Below, one piece after another: positions 8,717 to 17,871 of a stretch of DNA of 64,000 bases. The notes beneath the pieces were generated by a model that made no database searches, had not been told where the DNA came from, and saw only the letters and a list, made by a program, of their open reading frames with translations. The translations under genes were made by a program, and so were the position numbers. Every line of letters starts with the position of its first letter. The first letter of the stretch is position 1. Source of the stretch: Nitrosomonas aestuarii (GTDB lineage: Bacteria > Pseudomonadota > Gammaproteobacteria > Burkholderiales > Nitrosomonadaceae); contig NZ_QAAE01000006.1 of the NCBI RefSeq assembly GCF_003046585.1, positions 1-64,000 on the forward strand. The letters run 5' to 3'.

Positions 8717-9127
8717 TATCGTAATTTTTTGAAAAATCTTTAGGGACTGCTGACATATTACCGATACCAATTCAACTACCAGCAAAAGATACTGACAGCC
8801 GTACGTAACAACATCTTTGCGAAAACATGGGAAACTCTGTCGATAACCCTCACTGACAATCGTTACATTCATTTTCTTAATAGTCTGGCGCGCAGTTGGG
8901 CGTACTCATTACTTTTTTCTAACAAAACCTTCACCCTAATATTGGAAGCCCAAAAAACATGTTAACCATGATTGAAAATAATGTGACATCCAGTGTTATA
9001 GGCCGCAGCAAAAAACTTCTCTTTCACGTAGTATCACGTTACACTGCCAAGAAACACCATAACAATTGAGCAAGAATCGTTATCCGACGTGTCGCCTGAA
9101 ATGATTTTATGCTATGGGAGAGTTTAA
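8717..9127. other. Gene-free divergent region
   Basis: This holds the promoter side of the riboswitch transcript (minus strand) and of the lipoprotein gene at 9128 (plus strand). A 63-codon minus-strand reading frame over the riboswitch (8681-8872) has no protein-like features. No second aptamer or regulator site was recognised. Confidence 0.4.
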
Positions 9128-10396
9128 ATGAATTGGTTTCGTCTAATTCTGTTTGGAACTGTCATACTGATGATGCTAACCGGTTGCATGGCTAGTCGAA
9201 AAGATAAAGACAAAATGGCAACATCCGCATTGCAAAACACCTTTCCGTCAGATCCGGTATTTTTCAAAGCCGCCCGAAAAATCAGTTTTGAGGATCAAGG
9301 CAAATTTATCATGCTGGAAGGCAATCAATGTACAGAACAGGTACGTGGGCCCGAATCTGCAATCATGTTAATCACATTAGACATGCCCACTTATGTCAAT
9401 CGCGGCACCGTAGTATTGAACGGATGGGATTTGCGCTATTTACACAAAGACCACGAGGTACGTTCGATGCGTGCCGACATTACACACAGCAAACTGGTTA
9501 CCGGCGGCGACAGCCCTCCTATGCTTGTTTTTGAAGTGGCAGGCGAACTCAGTGATCAGAATTGGGACGATGCCTATGAATTCTGCGTTTACTACACGGG
9601 CTTTGGCTTTAACTCTGCTTGGATTGATGCACAAATAGAAGGTGATTATAACGGTATAAACACCTGGGATTTACAGATCGATTCTGAAGGACCGATCGCT
9701 ACGCTGGAAAGTTTATGGAGTGACGGCGCTCTCAGAAGCAGCGATTCAATCGTTGTTATTCCACGTGGATTTAGTTTCCAATATGACAACAAATTTGAAT
9801 GTGAACTACGCTTCCCTCCCTGCCGATGGGACGATCCAGCTGATCACCAACTGCGTCAGGTCGCATATAGTCTTTTTCAAACAGGCGCTTCACCAAATCC
9901 TGACGGTAATCCACACTGGATTACACAAACTATTTTCAAAGACAATGGCACACGAACGCACTGGATCAAAGCGCGCGCAGCTCTTATCGGCGGCGGCAGT
10001 GTCAAACTGCATGCCGATTTCCTGCCATTGAATCCGCGGTCAGGCAAAGCGAATATTTGCCGTAATGGCGTCGATGGCGTTATACGTACTGAAACATTCC
10101 GTATTTATGATTTGCCTTTTGATTACGCTGTACCCATGCTGACAGGTTGGGATCTGAACTATGAATGTGATGATCAACATGTTCAACGTGCCGGCATTTG
10201 GATACACGACATACGCTTTGACCCTGATTCAAACGGATTAGAATATAAACTCTCATCCATTCTGCGAGACAAAAATGGTGCCCCAAGCTTCAATGCTGCT
10301 CACCGGGTCAGCGTACTGGGACTTAATCGTTCTTCAATACCACCTGTGGTTGAACGATCAGCTCCCGATATCCAAATCAGGCTTCGCGATCAATAA
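9128..10396 (+). CDS. Lipoprotein of unknown function with duplicated domain
   Basis: 422 residues. The N-terminus is a lipoprotein signal: hydrophobic residues 5-17, then the lipobox LTGC with C20 as the lipidated residue. The mature protein shows an internal similarity: NGWDLRYLHKDHEV near residue 100 and TGWDLNYECDDQHV near 340 are each followed by a beta-rich stretch. This suggests two related beta-sandwich domains. Several cysteines (CTEQ, FCVYY, CELRFPPC, ICRN, YECDD) could form disulfides in the periplasm. No enzyme motif was found. It is a single gene, divergent from the c-di-GMP-riboswitch transcript. No family was recognised. The start fits the signal peptide, and GGGAG lies six bases before the ATG. 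Confidence 0.75.
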   Translation: MNWFRLILFGTVILMMLTGCMASRKDKDKMATSALQNTFPSDPVFFKAARKISFEDQGKFIMLEGNQCTEQVRGPESAIMLITLDMPTYVNRGTVVLNGWDLRYLHKDHEVRSMRADITHSKLVTGGDSPPMLVFEVAGELSDQNWDDAYEFCVYYTGFGFNSAWIDAQIEGDYNGINTWDLQIDSEGPIATLESLWSDGALRSSDSIVVIPRGFSFQYDNKFECELRFPPCRWDDPADHQLRQVAYSLFQTGASPNPDGNPHWITQTIFKDNGTRTHWIKARAALIGGGSVKLHADFLPLNPRSGKANICRNGVDGVIRTETFRIYDLPFDYAVPMLTGWDLNYECDDQHVQRAGIWIHDIRFDPDSNGLEYKLSSILRDKNGAPSFNAAHRVSVLGLNRSSIPPVVERSAPDIQIRLRDQ

Positions 10397-11077
10397 CAGT
10401 TTTTAGTGAGTGCCTCTAAAATGGGAAAACATTAAACTTGAGCCCGTGATCAATTCATGAATTCACATGCACGTTCAATTTTACACTTAACTTCTTTTCT
10501 CTTGGCGTTGCAAACTTAAACATTTGTCCTGAATATTGCTGTGTGAGGCAGGTTTGTATCAAAAGTAGTGACAGACAATTACAGTCAGGCAAACCATAGT
10601 TCTCTGCAATCAGCTTTATTGCGCGCGTGATGACACTGAAAATCGCAAAAAGTAACAGCATTGGCTTTATTTGCCAGCAGTACCAATTACCGTTACTGGC
10701 GATCAAATCAATTCCGGCTCTTACTATCTTCTCAGGCTTGCGTTCTAACAATACACCGGGTTGTACTGCAGAGCACTGACCTCGCGCATGTGACGATTAG
10801 TACGCTGAACTAGAAGTTAATCAAAATCGGCGCTGTCATCGTGCGCAATCACCACCGTACTCGCCTGCCACCCACAAGCAAATGCCCCTACCGGATAGTC
10901 TTCTTTTACGTCACGGCCAGACTGGTACTCAGATACCACATTTCCAGACTGTTGCGCATATTTCTACCAGATGAAAGCCCATGGGCAGGCAAGTCACACC
11001 TTTTTTACAAAACTTGACATCTAAATCTGCTGGGAAATTCATTGCATCAATATTAATTTGAAAATAAATTGACTCCC
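10397..11077. other. Intergenic region with decayed minus-strand coding sequence
   Basis: No intact gene is seen. A 98-codon minus-strand frame (10455-10751) has no recognisable features. At about 10960-10817 a minus-strand frame reads protein-like sequence including DVKEDYPVGAFACGWQAST and ends HDDSADFD-stop. It has an in-frame stop just upstream and no start, so it is probably the tail of a lost gene. The family is unknown. Confidence 0.35.
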
Positions 11078-11103
11078 ACTGGCAAAAGTCGACTTTTGCC
11101 AGT
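11078..11103. promoter_or_regulatory. Perfect 26-bp palindrome upstream of ovoA
   Basis: The half-site ACTGGCAAAAGTC is followed directly by its exact reverse complement with no spacer. It lies about 60 nt upstream of the putative ovoA -35 element. A spacer-free perfect dyad of this length is more like a dimeric regulator operator than a transcription terminator, although a T-rich stretch follows at 11114-11120. Identity of any regulator is unknown. Confidence 0.45.
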
Positions 11104-11164
11104 ATAAAATCTCCTTTTTTGATTCATGCAATCTTCGGGTTAGAAACCTAATTTCCCGATGAAT

Positions 11165-11193
11165 GTGATAACAATTTCCTGAGGCGTTATAAT
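11165..11193 (+). promoter_or_regulatory. Putative sigma-70 promoter for ovoA
   Basis: The -10 is TATAAT (11188-11193), a perfect match. The -35 is GTGATA (11165-11170), matching 4 of 6, with a 17-nt spacer. Transcription would begin about 35 nt before the ovoA ATG. Prediction by eye. Confidence 0.4.
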
Positions 11194-11234
11194 AGCGGCC
11201 AGAATTTGAATAATATGATCAACAATACAACAAT

Positions 11235-13349
11235 ATGCGAAAACAACTGATTCAGAGAACCCCCTTTCTCGACGGTGAAGACGTCAACGCGAAACGAGCA
11301 GAAATTCGTAACTATTTTCATGGCACGCTGGATTGTTATGAACAGCTTTTCAAAACACTGCGCAATGATGATGCTTATTACAAAAAACCGATTTCACTGC
11401 GTCACCCTCTGATTTTTTACTATGGTCACACGGCGACTTTTTTTGTCAACAAACTGATGCTGGCAGGATTGATCACCAAACGTATCAATCCAAAATTTGA
11501 ATCCATGTTTGCCGTCGGCGTGGATGAGATGAGCTGGGACGATCTGGATAACACGCATTATGAATGGCCTACTGTAGAAGAAGTACACCGCTATCGCGGC
11601 ATGATGCGCAGCATGGTCGATAGGCTGATCAGCGATTTACCGCTGACACTGCCAATTACCTGGGAAAGCCCCTGGTGGCCAATTCTAATGGGCATTGAAC
11701 ATGAACAGATTCATTTAGAGACATCTTCCGTACTGATTCGGCAACACGCGCTTGCGCATGTGCAAACACATGAAGCCTGGCGGCCTTGTGAAAAAACGGG
11801 CGTTGCACCCGAGAATGAATTGATCAATGTACCTGCCGGATCAATTGAAATAGGCAAAAACAAAGTATCGCATCAACATTACGGCTGGGATAATGAATAT
11901 GGCCTGCATACTGCAGATATCGCAGCTTTTCAAGCCAGTAAATATCTTGTCAGCAATCAGGAGTTTTTTGCTTTTATGCAGGCGAACGGTTATCAGACAG
12001 ACGATTACTGGGAAGAAGAAGGCTTGTCCTGGCGTAACTTCACCCATGTCAAACACCCTGCTTTCTGGATAAAGAAAGACGACAACTGGTTCATGCGTAC
12101 TATGACCGACGAAATTCCGATGCCATGGGACTGGCCTGTCGATGTTAATTATCATGAAGCAAAGGCTTTTTGTAACTGGAAGACGAAAACAACAGGACAA
12201 CCGGTCAGATTACCTACCGAAGACGAATGGTACCGGCTATATGATATCTCCGGTTTGTCTGAAGTACCCCATGACAAATCGGCTGCGGGCAATCTACATC
12301 TCGATTATTATGCTTCCAGCTGCCCGGTGAATGAATTCCCACAAGGTGAATTCTTTGATATCGTAGGCAATGTCTGGCAATGGACCGAAACACCGACCTA
12401 TCCATTCGAAGGTTTTGATGTGCACCCGCTGTATGATGATTTCACCACACCGACTTTTGATAACCAGCATAACCTGATCAAGGGTGGTGCATGGATTTCC
12501 TGTGGCAATGAGTCTCTCAAAAGCGCCCGCTATGCATTTCGGCAGCACTTCTTCCAGCATGCGGGTTTTCGCTATGTTGTATCCGACGCACCGGCCACGT
12601 TGCAGACTTCAAACTATGAAACCGACAAACTACTTTCTGAATACGCCGAATTTCATTATGGCGACACCTACTTTAATGTACCAAACTTTCCCAAAGCACT
12701 CGCGGAAATTGCAATTGCCGCCATGGGCGACAGACCTGCACATAAAGCCCTCGACCTCGGCTGCGCATCCGGACGCTCAACTTTCGAGCTTGCACGTCAT
12801 TTTGACCGTGTAATTGGCATTGATTTCTCCGCGCGTTTTATCGGTCAGGGTGTGCAACTGGCGCAACAAGGCATTCTACGCTACACGCTGACCGACGAAG
12901 GTGATTTGGTATTCTACAAGGAGCGTACACTCAACGGCCTGGACTTGGAAGCCGTGAAAAACAAAGTAGAGTTTTATCAGGGTGATGCATGTAACCTGAA
13001 ACCATTGTTTTCAGGTTACGACCTGATTCTTGCGGCAAACCTGATTGACCGGCTGTACGATCCCGCCAAATTACTTAACGTTATCCATACACGCATCAAT
13101 AAAGGCGGTCTGCTGATGCTTACATCACCGTATACCTGGCTGACTGAACATACCAAGAAAGAACATTGGATTGGCGGCTTCAAACGCGATGGAGAAAATT
13201 TCACTACCCTGGATGGTTTGAAAGAAATTCTCGGCAAACATTTCAAATTGATTCAAGGTCCGCAGTCGGTACCTTTTGTCATCCGTGAAACCAGCCGGAA
13301 GCACCAACACACATTATCCGAAGTCACTATTTGGGAGAGAATTTCTTGA
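11235..13349 (+). CDS. ovoA: 5-histidylcysteine sulfoxide synthase / 4-mercaptohistidine N-methyltransferase (OvoA)
   Basis: First enzyme of ovothiol A synthesis. The iron-dependent part joins cysteine sulfur to C5 of histidine with O2, and the C-terminal domain later N-methylates the mercaptohistidine. 704 residues match full-length OvoA. An N-terminal DinB-like domain carries H65, H156 and H160 (the latter two in EHEQIHLE), the likely three-His iron site. A central FGE-type catalytic domain has RLPTEDEWYRL, FDIVGNVWQWTE and GGAWISCGNES. The C-terminal SAM methyltransferase, about 505-700, has ALDLGCASGRSTFELA. The methyltransferase fusion and the adjacent PLP lyase favour OvoA over EgtB. 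It overlaps ovoB by 19 nt, indicating translational coupling. No strong Shine-Dalgarno is seen before the ATG. Confidence 0.93.
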   Translation: MRKQLIQRTPFLDGEDVNAKRAEIRNYFHGTLDCYEQLFKTLRNDDAYYKKPISLRHPLIFYYGHTATFFVNKLMLAGLITKRINPKFESMFAVGVDEMSWDDLDNTHYEWPTVEEVHRYRGMMRSMVDRLISDLPLTLPITWESPWWPILMGIEHEQIHLETSSVLIRQHALAHVQTHEAWRPCEKTGVAPENELINVPAGSIEIGKNKVSHQHYGWDNEYGLHTADIAAFQASKYLVSNQEFFAFMQANGYQTDDYWEEEGLSWRNFTHVKHPAFWIKKDDNWFMRTMTDEIPMPWDWPVDVNYHEAKAFCNWKTKTTGQPVRLPTEDEWYRLYDISGLSEVPHDKSAAGNLHLDYYASSCPVNEFPQGEFFDIVGNVWQWTETPTYPFEGFDVHPLYDDFTTPTFDNQHNLIKGGAWISCGNESLKSARYAFRQHFFQHAGFRYVVSDAPATLQTSNYETDKLLSEYAEFHYGDTYFNVPNFPKALAEIAIAAMGDRPAHKALDLGCASGRSTFELARHFDRVIGIDFSARFIGQGVQLAQQGILRYTLTDEGDLVFYKERTLNGLDLEAVKNKVEFYQGDACNLKPLFSGYDLILAANLIDRLYDPAKLLNVIHTRINKGGLLMLTSPYTWLTEHTKKEHWIGGFKRDGENFTTLDGLKEILGKHFKLIQGPQSVPFVIRETSRKHQHTLSEVTIWERIS

Positions 13350-14530
13350 AGGGTGGACTCGATCCAGAGTATTTCAATCGGATAATCAACCGCGAACAAA
13401 CCGATAGCGTCAAATATGACGGGCGGCAAGGCATATTTGGCAAATCTAACGTGACGCCAGCATGGGTGGCGGATATGGATTTTGCTGTGCCGCCTGCCGT
13501 CACCGAAGCATTAATTGCGCGCGCCAGGCATCCGATTTACGGCTACACGCTGTTTCCCGACAGTCTGTATGACGCCACTATCGACTGGATACAACGGCGT
13601 CATGGCTGGACAATAGCGCGCGACTGGATAGTAATGTGCCCAGGCGTGGTGCCATCGCTTAACGCCACAGTCATGGCATTTACCCGGCCCGGCGATTCGG
13701 TCATTATACAACCACCGGTTTATTTCCCCTTTTTTTCAGCAGTAACTCAAACCGACAGAAAACTGATCGAAAATCCGCTGAAACGCAATCATGATCGCTA
13801 CGTTATCGACTTTCAACATCTGGAACACTGTGCCAAGGATGCACATCTGTTACTATTGTGCTCACCGCACAATCCGGTAGGTCGCGTCTGGTCGCCACAG
13901 GAACTGGAACAATTATTAACAATTGCAGAAAGACATAATCTCATCATTTTTTCTGATGAAATCCACGCCGACTTGATTTATCCAGACAACAAACATACCG
14001 TACTTGCCACACTCAACGGCAGTAACAAACATGTCATCACCGCTATGACACCGAGTAAAACTTTCAATATTCCGGGTCTGAATCTGTCCGCGCTGATTAT
14101 TCCGGACAAAACAATCCGCAAAGCCATTAATGACGTATTCAACAGCTGGCATATCAGCGCATCCAACCCGTTCAGCATCACTGCATTTGAAACTGCGTAT
14201 CGTGAAGGTGAAGAATGGCTGGAAGCATTACGGATTTATCTTCGCGACACGCGAGATTGTGTGGCAGCCTATCTAAACGAACATCTTACAAAAATACAGC
14301 TGATTTCTTCAGAAGGTACTTATCTACTCTGGCTCGATTGCAATGCAATGAACATGAACGATACCGAACTCAAACATTTTTTTGTTCATGAAGCCAACGT
14401 CGGCATGAGTCCGGGTATTTTATTCGGTAAGGAAGGAAGCGGCTTTATGCGACTGAATATTGGTGCGCCAAGACAAACGGTGATGCAGATCCTGAAAAAT
14501 ATTCATCAGGCGTATAATCGACGCACATAA
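13331..14530 (+). CDS. ovoB: PLP-dependent C-S lyase of ovothiol synthesis (OvoB)
   Basis: 399-residue fold-type I aminotransferase-like enzyme of the MalY/PatB C-S beta-lyase group. Key features are AWVADMDFAVP, the YGYT segment, SPHNPVGR, the FSDEIHADL Asp region and the PLP-binding lysine K243 in TPSKTFN. In ovothiol synthesis this lyase cleaves the histidyl-cysteine sulfoxide made by OvoA to release 5-mercaptohistidine. Its start lies inside the 3' end of ovoA, which argues strongly for that role over a generic cystathionine beta-lyase. GGGAG precedes the start region. The sequence alone could not distinguish it from PatB; the context does. Confidence 0.85.
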   Translation: MGENFLKGGLDPEYFNRIINREQTDSVKYDGRQGIFGKSNVTPAWVADMDFAVPPAVTEALIARARHPIYGYTLFPDSLYDATIDWIQRRHGWTIARDWIVMCPGVVPSLNATVMAFTRPGDSVIIQPPVYFPFFSAVTQTDRKLIENPLKRNHDRYVIDFQHLEHCAKDAHLLLLCSPHNPVGRVWSPQELEQLLTIAERHNLIIFSDEIHADLIYPDNKHTVLATLNGSNKHVITAMTPSKTFNIPGLNLSALIIPDKTIRKAINDVFNSWHISASNPFSITAFETAYREGEEWLEALRIYLRDTRDCVAAYLNEHLTKIQLISSEGTYLLWLDCNAMNMNDTELKHFFVHEANVGMSPGILFGKEGSGFMRLNIGAPRQTVMQILKNIHQAYNRRT

Positions 14531-14911
14531 ATGCATGCATTTTTAGCGATATAAAGCGCAAGATGTTCGACGAACGTTTCAAAGCCGCCATGATCTGTTG
14601 GAATAACTCGGAGACCCAGGATTCTTAAAGCTTTATTTGATTTCATTGCAGTATTGTATCGTTAATTCACGATGAATTTGTCGATGAGTATTATCGAGAG
14701 TGCGCCACTGATTGCGAGAAACGATCTGCAGGGTTTGATCCGTTTCGGTTCTTTTCAATCTTATCAATCCAGAGAAGAGCTGACTTGCGCACTGCTTAGT
14801 TTTTGACTTTCTACACTAGCTTTATGCGCATCTTCTGTTGAGTTCTTTCACATTAAAGTCGCGCTATATACTTGATTGATTTTCAGTTTTTTCTTCATAC
14901 ATGTCTGAAGC
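14531..14911. other. Gene-free region after ovoB
   Basis: Convergent space between ovoB and the DUF2490 gene. A stop-to-stop minus-strand frame of about 60 codons without a start (14640-14825) may be a degraded tail. No terminator with a clear T-tract or other element was recognised. Confidence 0.3.
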
Positions 14912-15652
14912 TCAAAAATTCAAAAGCATGGTCACAGACATGACATGGAGCATCAGATCGGGACGGGTATTATTTCGTCTGTGAATATACTGATTCATAT
15001 AGCCAATTTCTAACAAAAGATGCTTATTTATACCATAACCTATCCCGGCAAATGCCCGGTTCTGGTTAAAACCACTTTGAGTGCCTGCATCTGTTGAATT
15101 CAAATTGGCAAAAATTTCGTTCCATATAACAAGGCTGGTATTCGGTGAAACAAAGCGCATGGGTGTTGACAGTTTAAACATCTGCCGAAAAAGATGCGCG
15201 ACATCACCGCTGCCAGGAATATCAAAAAAATGTTGTTCCAACCGGGTGCGACTGCTCGCTGTACCGAATGGATAATTCTCTTGCAGCGATAACTGCTGCC
15301 AGACCGCATGATCGTTAAACGAACGAAGTGCAAGCGGTCTGCCGGTTGGCACCCAGTCATATCCAATCCAGGCAGTAACTTTGTCACTGAAAGTATATCC
15401 GACCCCCGACCGTATCAATCCCTGGGTAAACCGGGACGAACTATCACCAAAACGACCCTGCATAAAGAGCTTGTACCTGAAGTTTTTCAGATAGGAATTA
15501 TTTGCAGACATACTACCCGTCATTTCAAATCCTGCCCAGGTATAAAAATCCTCGGCGGTATTATCCGCTAAAACGGTATTCATAACGACCAGGTTGATCA
15601 CTACTGATGCGATGAACCTGTTAATTCTTCTAAACCTGGATGACATCCGCAT
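14912..15652 (-). CDS. DUF2490 family outer-membrane beta-barrel protein
   Basis: 246 residues with a signal peptide (basic start, hydrophobic 13-27, VLADN cleavage region). Alternating aromatic beta-strands follow, with the DUF2490 pattern: TWAGFEMTGSM, the KNFRYKLFMQGRFG segment, GVGYTFSDKVTAWIGYDWVPT, RTRLEQHF and the IWNEIFANLNST block. The terminal strand ends in LLNF with a final Phe. These are outer-membrane barrels of unknown function. An earlier start would shift the signal peptide, and the ATG at 15652 fits well. It is a single gene, convergent with ovoB. No link to ovothiol is evident beyond adjacency. Confidence 0.8.
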   Translation of the reverse strand: MRMSSRFRRINRFIASVVINLVVMNTVLADNTAEDFYTWAGFEMTGSMSANNSYLKNFRYKLFMQGRFGDSSSRFTQGLIRSGVGYTFSDKVTAWIGYDWVPTGRPLALRSFNDHAVWQQLSLQENYPFGTASSRTRLEQHFFDIPGSGDVAHLFRQMFKLSTPMRFVSPNTSLVIWNEIFANLNSTDAGTQSGFNQNRAFAGIGYGINKHLLLEIGYMNQYIHRRNNTRPDLMLHVMSVTMLLNF

Positions 15653-16296
15653 ATTGATTTGAGAATGGTTAAAACGAAGTAGAATCTGTTATACACTCAT
15701 GCAAAATCACTGCAGCTTACACTGAGTTGTGCGCAATAACACCCTAATTGTGGATCGTATCAAACTCGAATAAGTAGAAATACAGGATGGGGCAGGCGAC
15801 AAAATTGCTGCAAGGAAATTTTGAAATGGCTATTTTTGTCTTGCGATGCCTGTCTCGAAAGAGTTTCTCAACGACCTGTTAAAAACCGGACACAACCGCT
15901 CGTCAAGAATATTGGTAGACTATGCTACTTGTTATTCTCATAAAAAATGTTTGAGAATAATGACATTTTTTAAAAGCTTTTAGATGGTGGCGTTGGGCGC
16001 TTACCATATGCATAATAAATGAGCATTTTGAGTCTGCTTTGAATGCTGCTACGGCATACGTATAATTTCTCCATGCCTGTTAAATGCCAACAAAAGCTGT
16101 GAACAATAAATGCTTACACATACGTAGGTGGCGAGTTGTTAAAAACATTCTGCTTTCCGCGATTTTTTGATTTTTATCTTCATTTTGCAGTGTGCTCAAC
16201 GCCGCCTGATAACACTGTGTCAAAGATTCTTACACTCCTGCAAAAATAAGACACAACATAAAAGCAAGCAACTGTTTATTAAAAGAAATATTTCAT
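15653..16296. other. Gene-free region upstream of the PEP-CTERM gene
   Basis: No coding sequence is supported over about 640 nt. TGTGTC at 16216-16221 and GACACA at 16250-16255 form an inverted pair 42-80 nt upstream of the sigma-54 promoter, a position suitable for an enhancer-binding activator. That assignment is speculative. Confidence 0.35.
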
Positions 16297-16312
16297 GGCA
16301 CAGATATTGCTC
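16297..16312 (+). promoter_or_regulatory. Sigma-54 (RpoN) promoter for the PEP-CTERM gene
   Basis: TGGCAC-N5-TTGC is a full match to the -24/-12 consensus with the invariant GG-N10-GC. The predicted transcript start leaves a leader of about 78 nt before the ATG at 16401. PEP-CTERM proteins are commonly under the PrsK/PrsR sigma-54 system. Confidence 0.8.
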
Positions 16313-16400
16313 CAATTAATAATGCAAGACAAAGCAAAAGATTCTGTTCACCTTGTACAAACAGCTTGTTTCATAACTATATTTCAATAAAAGGAAAAAA

Positions 16401-17492
16401 ATGCAAACGCAAATCAATCCACTCGCCGCTTTGGCTGTTGCTTTGGCGCTCATAAGTACGAACGCACAAGCCATACCCTTAACCATAAGTGGTAGCGCTA
16501 CCCTGTTAAGCGGAGATAATCGCAGTGTTTCAAACAATAGCACCACCCCTAATCAACGCACCCAAAACACTAACATTGCTGTCAGTCAATTTAATTCAAA
16601 TAATGGCGTACTAATGAGCTTGACAGCAGTGCTGACACCCGGTAACAGCACAACCTGGTTGCGTGCTGATGGCAACAATCCCGCTCGTGGCACAGCAACG
16701 GTGAACGAGGTTTGGAGCGGGAGCGGAGGGTTAAATTCAACTGGGACATTAAACACAGTGACCAAAAGCGGCAATGCGGATGGCGCTGACAATAGCTGGA
16801 ATTCCCTGTCGCAAACCATCAACAATGTTACTAATTTGAACCATTGGGTTGGTACTGGCAATGTCGTCACTAGTTTAAATACCACACTGATAGCTGACCG
16901 TGACACTAACACGCTCACTGCAAATATAGGTAGCTCAGGTGCCAACAACACCGAAACCTTGACCAATCTAAACGCCGGCTATTCTGTAACATACGACTAC
17001 CTGCTTCACGCAGATGCTTCCTTTGCCGCTGGCAGCTCTCATACTGTTCTTAACTTGGATTTTGGCTCAGTGAATCTGGGTGACCTTGCGCCTTTACTAA
17101 ATTTCAGTATCTTTAACCTCTCGGGAGAACGCGTAGGACTTGATCTGGACAGCTTCTCTGGCGTTGGTGACACTTCGGCACTGGGAACAAATCTGGGTCT
17201 ATTTGCTGGATTGGCCGCAAGCGGTGAAAATGGGTTTCAGGCCTCTTTAGATACCTCAGTCGCTGGTTTTTTCAACGCCACTTATCTCTTAACCTTGTCT
17301 GATGCTGATATTGGCGCATCTTCCAGCAGGTATCACTATGACAATTACCTGACATTAAATCTAACAGGCAATGTAATCAGTCAACCATCAGTTTCACCTG
17401 TAGTTGTCGCTGTTCCTGTACCCGGCATACTTTCTCTATTCGGTATTGGCCTACTTGGCTTTATTGGATTGAGACGGCGCAAAGTGCAATAA
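16401..17492 (+). CDS. PEP-CTERM sorting domain protein
   Basis: 363 residues exported by a signal peptide (about 1-24, ending TNAQA). The body is low-complexity, Asn/Thr/Ser-rich and beta-type, with many NT, NS and SG repeats and no cysteine. The C-terminus is a PEP-CTERM signal: the variant VPVPG motif, a 17-residue hydrophobic helix (ILSLFGIGLLGFIGL) and a basic RRRK tail. These proteins are cleaved and sorted by exosortase to the outer surface or exopolysaccharide matrix in biofilm-forming Gram-negatives. Here Val replaces the usual Glu of the VPEP motif. Transcription is probably from the sigma-54 promoter 90 nt upstream. The RBS is AAAGGA. The molecular function of the body is unknown. 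Confidence 0.85.
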   Translation: MQTQINPLAALAVALALISTNAQAIPLTISGSATLLSGDNRSVSNNSTTPNQRTQNTNIAVSQFNSNNGVLMSLTAVLTPGNSTTWLRADGNNPARGTATVNEVWSGSGGLNSTGTLNTVTKSGNADGADNSWNSLSQTINNVTNLNHWVGTGNVVTSLNTTLIADRDTNTLTANIGSSGANNTETLTNLNAGYSVTYDYLLHADASFAAGSSHTVLNLDFGSVNLGDLAPLLNFSIFNLSGERVGLDLDSFSGVGDTSALGTNLGLFAGLAASGENGFQASLDTSVAGFFNATYLLTLSDADIGASSSRYHYDNYLTLNLTGNVISQPSVSPVVVAVPVPGILSLFGIGLLGFIGLRRRKVQ

Positions 17493-17530
17493 CTGTCTAT
17501 TTACTGACATTGGTAAGTTTATTTTACATT

Positions 17531-17554
17531 ACGAGGCAGCTTTGGCTGCCTCGT
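17531..17554 (+). terminator. Hairpin after the PEP-CTERM gene
   Basis: ACGAGGCAGC and GCTGCCTCGT form a 10-bp perfect stem with a TTTG loop 38 nt after the stop codon. No run of Ts follows, so it may be an attenuated or factor-assisted terminator or an mRNA-stabilising hairpin. Confidence 0.55.
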
Positions 17555-17871
17555 CCGTTATCATCAATAACGCCAAACTCACTGAATATATAACACAACA
17601 AAACCGGCATATTCGCACCCTTTATTCGGCATTTAAAGATCCTGGCGATTCCCGGGACATATCAACCCAGACCACACCTGTTCCGGTTCCGCCGTCGATC
17701 ACATGTGCAAAATCGCTTGAAGGAGATGACTGATAGACAAAAACGGCAAACAGCAATTACTCACCAGTAACACCCTGCAATCCGATGAAACGGTGTTGTT
17801 TCAGAATTCTAAATTCAATCGAAACCGATTGCACCGAATAAAAAAGAAGGCGCTTTTATAAATAGCTCAAC
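17555..17871. other. Intergenic region with a short minus-strand coding remnant
   Basis: On the minus strand, from about 17743 to a TAA at 17622-17624, a frame reads FVYQSSPSSDFAHVIDGGTG and then TGVVWVDMSRE. It has protein-like composition but no start codon and an in-frame stop upstream. It may be the tail of a deleted gene. No other feature is seen. Confidence 0.3.

Noticed and set aside
8681-8872. 63-codon minus-strand ORF
   Set aside because: Overlaps the riboswitch aptamer, has no RBS and no protein-like pattern.
10455-10751. 98-codon minus-strand ORF
   Set aside because: No RBS, signal or motif; probably random or decayed sequence in a gene-poor interval.
11235-13349. EgtB (ergothioneine) instead of OvoA
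   Set aside because: The fused C-terminal methyltransferase and the overlapping PLP lyase match OvoA/OvoB; no egtD-like separate gene is present.
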